DNA of 64,000 nt from the NCBI GenBank assembly GCA_910578515.1, contig CAJTQR010000005.1, positions 186,001 to 250,000 on the forward strand, in the 5' to 3' direction. This document shows positions 61,912 through 64,000 of the stretch, in pieces. A program made the position numbers and the translations under genes. Source of the stretch: an uncultured Duncaniella sp. (GTDB lineage Bacteria; Bacteroidota; Bacteroidia; Bacteroidales; Muribaculaceae). A model generated the notes under the pieces. The model did not search any database. It was not told the DNA's origin and saw nothing but the letters and a program-made list of their open reading frames with translations. Every line of letters starts with the position of its first letter. The stretch's first letter is position 1.

Positions 61912-63008
61912 TTTGTACAAAGTGCTAACATTTGGTCAAGATGAGACATCGATAGCATCCGACGCTTTTCTACCTCGACATTGACTTTTGTGTAATCAAT
62001 ATTTGGCTTCATTGTCAAAGCCAACTGTGACCAATCAGTAAATATACGGTCAGTCAATACGTATTCCGCCAACAAGTTCTTAAGTTTAAAATGATTACTC
62101 TCACGTGTCTTTACTGCCAATTTTGCTCCAGTGATAATTGACATTACACTACCATGGAAAGTATCGGTAACCACTTCTGTTGCATATTTGAAATATGCAA
62201 GGAGGTTTATCGGGTCAACATTAATATTTATATCACACCAATCATGATAGAAGCCAGGAGATAATGTTTTAAGCCCACGAGCTTTGGCGTATGCCCTAAT
62301 GGACTCTACTTCCTCTGGGGTATTCATGCGGTTGTCGTATGCATAAATAAGAAGATAGTTTTTTTCTTTAGGAGGAACCAGATGAGCAATCTCATCCTTA
62401 TATCCATATAGAAGGACCGGGTCTACAACAATGTGAGGTTCCTGACCGATAAGATTGGTTACTACATTCGCACTGTTTCTATCCCTTACAGTCACAGCTT
62501 TCATGGCAGCAAGACCACTTCTGATAAATGCACGTGAATGCAAACGGTCAATATCTTCAATCGTAGTTGGTCCAAAAGAACCGGCATAAGCAATTATATT
62601 GTCACTCGGAAGGCAATGCCCAAAAAAGACTGGAGTTGGACCTGTATGAAGTGCAAAAACCTCATCGCTGCCAATAATTACGGCATCAAGCATTGGAGAC
62701 TCAGAATAATAATCACCAATTATATTTTGAGTAGCCTTATAAGCATTCAGCGTTTTGCGTTTATTGTAATTATATCGAGTACAGCCAAGCCCTTTCTCCT
62801 TAAAGTATTTCAGATATATTCCTATGGATTTAACTGACACATCATATTTAGCTTTCAAGCCGTGCCCCATGAAATCATAATTCTTGTCAAAGCGCAATGC
62901 TTTTGCTGTAATGCCTTTCTGTCGCAGAACACGGATAAGAGCGGTAAGTTGCAATAGTGCACCGTGGTTATGCACATCGTAATGAGTGATAATGCCTATT
63001 TTTTTCAT
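61908..63008 (-). CDS. Polysaccharide pyruvyl transferase family protein
   Basis: 366 residues from the ATG at 63008, overlapping the fucosyltransferase stop by one base (TAATG). GIITHYDVHNHGALLQL is the family's N-terminal motif, VIIGSDEVFALH and IAYAGSFG the central ones, and VDPVLLYGY plus TDTFHGSVMSIITGA the C-terminal ones. Members transfer a pyruvate ketal from phosphoenolpyruvate, or act on related substrates, giving the polymer a negative charge. It is flanked by overlapping genes on both sides, so translation of the three is coupled. Confidence 0.92.
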   Translation of the reverse strand: MKKIGIITHYDVHNHGALLQLTALIRVLRQKGITAKALRFDKNYDFMGHGLKAKYDVSVKSIGIYLKYFKEKGLGCTRYNYNKRKTLNAYKATQNIIGDYYSESPMLDAVIIGSDEVFALHTGPTPVFFGHCLPSDNIIAYAGSFGPTTIEDIDRLHSRAFIRSGLAAMKAVTVRDRNSANVVTNLIGQEPHIVVDPVLLYGYKDEIAHLVPPKEKNYLLIYAYDNRMNTPEEVESIRAYAKARGLKTLSPGFYHDWCDININVDPINLLAYFKYATEVVTDTFHGSVMSIITGAKLAVKTRESNHFKLKNLLAEYVLTDRIFTDWSQLALTMKPNIDYTKVNVEVEKRRMLSMSHLDQMLALCTK

Positions 63009-63880
63009 TAAAATAAGACCCAATCGGGCATTTGAAATTTACAATTTACTTTCGTGTTTGTCCACTTTTCAGGTGCGCACACGATTTTGTCTTTATGGGT
63101 ATTCAAAAAAGCGCTCCACCAAGAGAAAGAGCTATTGGCTAAAATATTATGGTGGCAATTAGACATAAGAAGCATATCCAACGGACTGTCTTTCCCTGTA
63201 TTCCAATCAACGAATTCATATCGATAATTACCTAGTATCGGAGCAATTTCAGCTTTACACCAATCAATATCATCAGAGAATATGTAGAATTTGGTAGGAG
63301 TGATTTTTTTGAGGAGAAAGGAAATTGTATTCTCATAATATTTAATATCACAAAGTCCAGCATAATTAACTGCTTTCAAATAGTCCCCCCTCCTGACATG
63401 AATACTTACAGTATTTTCTATAGCTTGAAGTTCATTCAGGAGTTTCTTTGTTTTTAGATTCAACGGAAGGGTAAATTTAAATTTGTTACGGACAATATCA
63501 ATCACAGATTCAAAATATTTATAATTTTGCCAATATCCATCATAATATTTTGAACCAGGGGTAAAAACAGAGTCATTAAATGTGTAGTCTTTGGCTTCTG
63601 TGCATTCCGTTTTACGGTTTGGTAGAAACTTTCTAATTGCCCTGGATAATTTGAACCATCTTACAGGGTATGTAACTTTCAATAGGTCTGTGAATGATGC
63701 TTTAGGCAGGGTTATATTAAACACTCGCTCCAATTCTAAACCATTGTGAACATGATATGTTGAAAAATAAGATGTATCAATATTTATTTTTTCTTCAGGG
63801 AACTTTTCACATAATGCTACAAATAGCGCATATTGAAACATTTGGTTTCCCAAACCTCCTAATATCTTAACAGTTTTCAT
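63008..63880 (-). CDS. GT11 alpha-1,2-fucosyltransferase
   Basis: 290 residues. KILGGLGNQMFQYALF is the N-terminal acceptor-side motif, VSIHVRRGDYLK (about 137-148) the GDP-fucose-binding HxRRGDY motif, and ILANSSFSWWSAFLN the C-terminal motif III of GT11. It puts L-fucose, 1->2 linked, on galactose or a similar acceptor in a surface polysaccharide, producing host-like H-antigen ends. It needs GDP-fucose. gmd is 5 kb downstream in the same cluster, but the second enzyme, Fcl, is not in this window. Confidence 0.95.
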   Translation of the reverse strand: MKTVKILGGLGNQMFQYALFVALCEKFPEEKINIDTSYFSTYHVHNGLELERVFNITLPKASFTDLLKVTYPVRWFKLSRAIRKFLPNRKTECTEAKDYTFNDSVFTPGSKYYDGYWQNYKYFESVIDIVRNKFKFTLPLNLKTKKLLNELQAIENTVSIHVRRGDYLKAVNYAGLCDIKYYENTISFLLKKITPTKFYIFSDDIDWCKAEIAPILGNYRYEFVDWNTGKDSPLDMLLMSNCHHNILANSSFSWWSAFLNTHKDKIVCAPEKWTNTKVNCKFQMPDWVLF

Positions 63881-63897
63881 CTATTAAATTTAGTTAC

Positions 63898-64000
63898 TTA
63901 CGAGTATTTTAATCGAGTTAGATATCTATAAAGTATATGTGCTCTGTTATATGTGTTGACTTTTCCATCTCTTGACATTTCCTTAATATAGGCATATTCG
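63898..64000 (-). CDS. C-terminal end of an unidentified gene (partial)
   Basis: Reading the minus strand from the window edge, 33 codons are open to TAA at 63900-63898, with 17 bp before the fucosyltransferase ATG. The tail contains YIKEMSRDGKVNTYNRAH and LYRYLTRLKYS, basic and helical, as in the ends of membrane or glycosyltransferase proteins. The product is not identifiable. The short gap suggests it is the preceding gene of the operon. Confidence 0.55.
   Translation of the reverse strand, partial: EYAYIKEMSRDGKVNTYNRAHILYRYLTRLKYS

Overview
The window looks like a gut Bacteroidales chromosome, most likely a Muribaculaceae-type genome (inference). The evidence is a SusC/SusD pair inside a large polysaccharide utilisation locus (PUL), a hybrid two-component regulator (HTCS), Bacteroidota promoters (TTTG, 19-21 bp, TANNTTTG), few Shine-Dalgarno sites, and a long PPi-type phosphofructokinase. 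No rRNA, tRNA, CRISPR array or intact insertion sequence was seen.

Bases 1-15300 are mostly housekeeping. They hold the tail of a PgeF/YfiH-type laccase-domain gene, dnaA, a small PD-(D/E)XK-like gene converging on dnaA, holA, an orphan GH106 rhamnosidase, a Fur-family regulator with a near-consensus promoter, purA, a DUF1015 gene, an NlpC/P60 hydrolase, pfp, and a PhoR/PhoB-like sensor-regulator pair.

Bases 15400-45320 are one PUL, all on the minus strand, in three transcription units. The upstream unit is the HTCS sensor-regulator. The second is GH2, a secreted FAD-oxidoreductase/GH130 fusion, GH105 and GH115, closed by a 15-bp hairpin. The third is SusC, SusD, a lipoprotein GH43, a periplasmic GH43, an unassigned (alpha/alpha)-type protein, GH31, GH105 and a GH63-like enzyme, closed by a 12-bp hairpin. 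The enzyme set points to a uronic-acid-bearing, arabinose-containing plant glycan such as an arabinogalactan or gum (inference). All three promoters carry a TGAGAC hexamer. At the SusC and HTCS promoters it lies exactly 52 bp from the -7 box, and at the GH2 promoter 31 bp (two helical turns less), so it is a candidate HTCS operator.

Bases 45500-55270 are mixed: a CWEC-motif lipoprotein; a four-domain CoA-disulfide reductase/rhodanese/TusA/DsrE protein divergent from OxyR, with a full OxyR-consensus site between them; a stand-alone adenylation-domain enzyme overlapping a GNAT acetyltransferase; a rod-like RNA of about 190 nt with 6S RNA architecture; an unknown secreted protein; and a RibD-type reductase gene broken by one in-frame TGA beside an SDR dehydrogenase.

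Bases 55500-64000 are a surface-polysaccharide cluster on the minus strand: an incomplete gene at the edge, an alpha-1,2-fucosyltransferase, a polysaccharide pyruvyl transferase, an iron-sulfur F420-hydrogenase-beta-like protein, a GT2, an epimerase, gmd, rfbA and rfbC, ending at a hairpin terminator. A decayed toxin-antitoxin module lies inside it on the opposite strand. The gmd-rfbA-rfbC block is clearly richer in GC than its surroundings.
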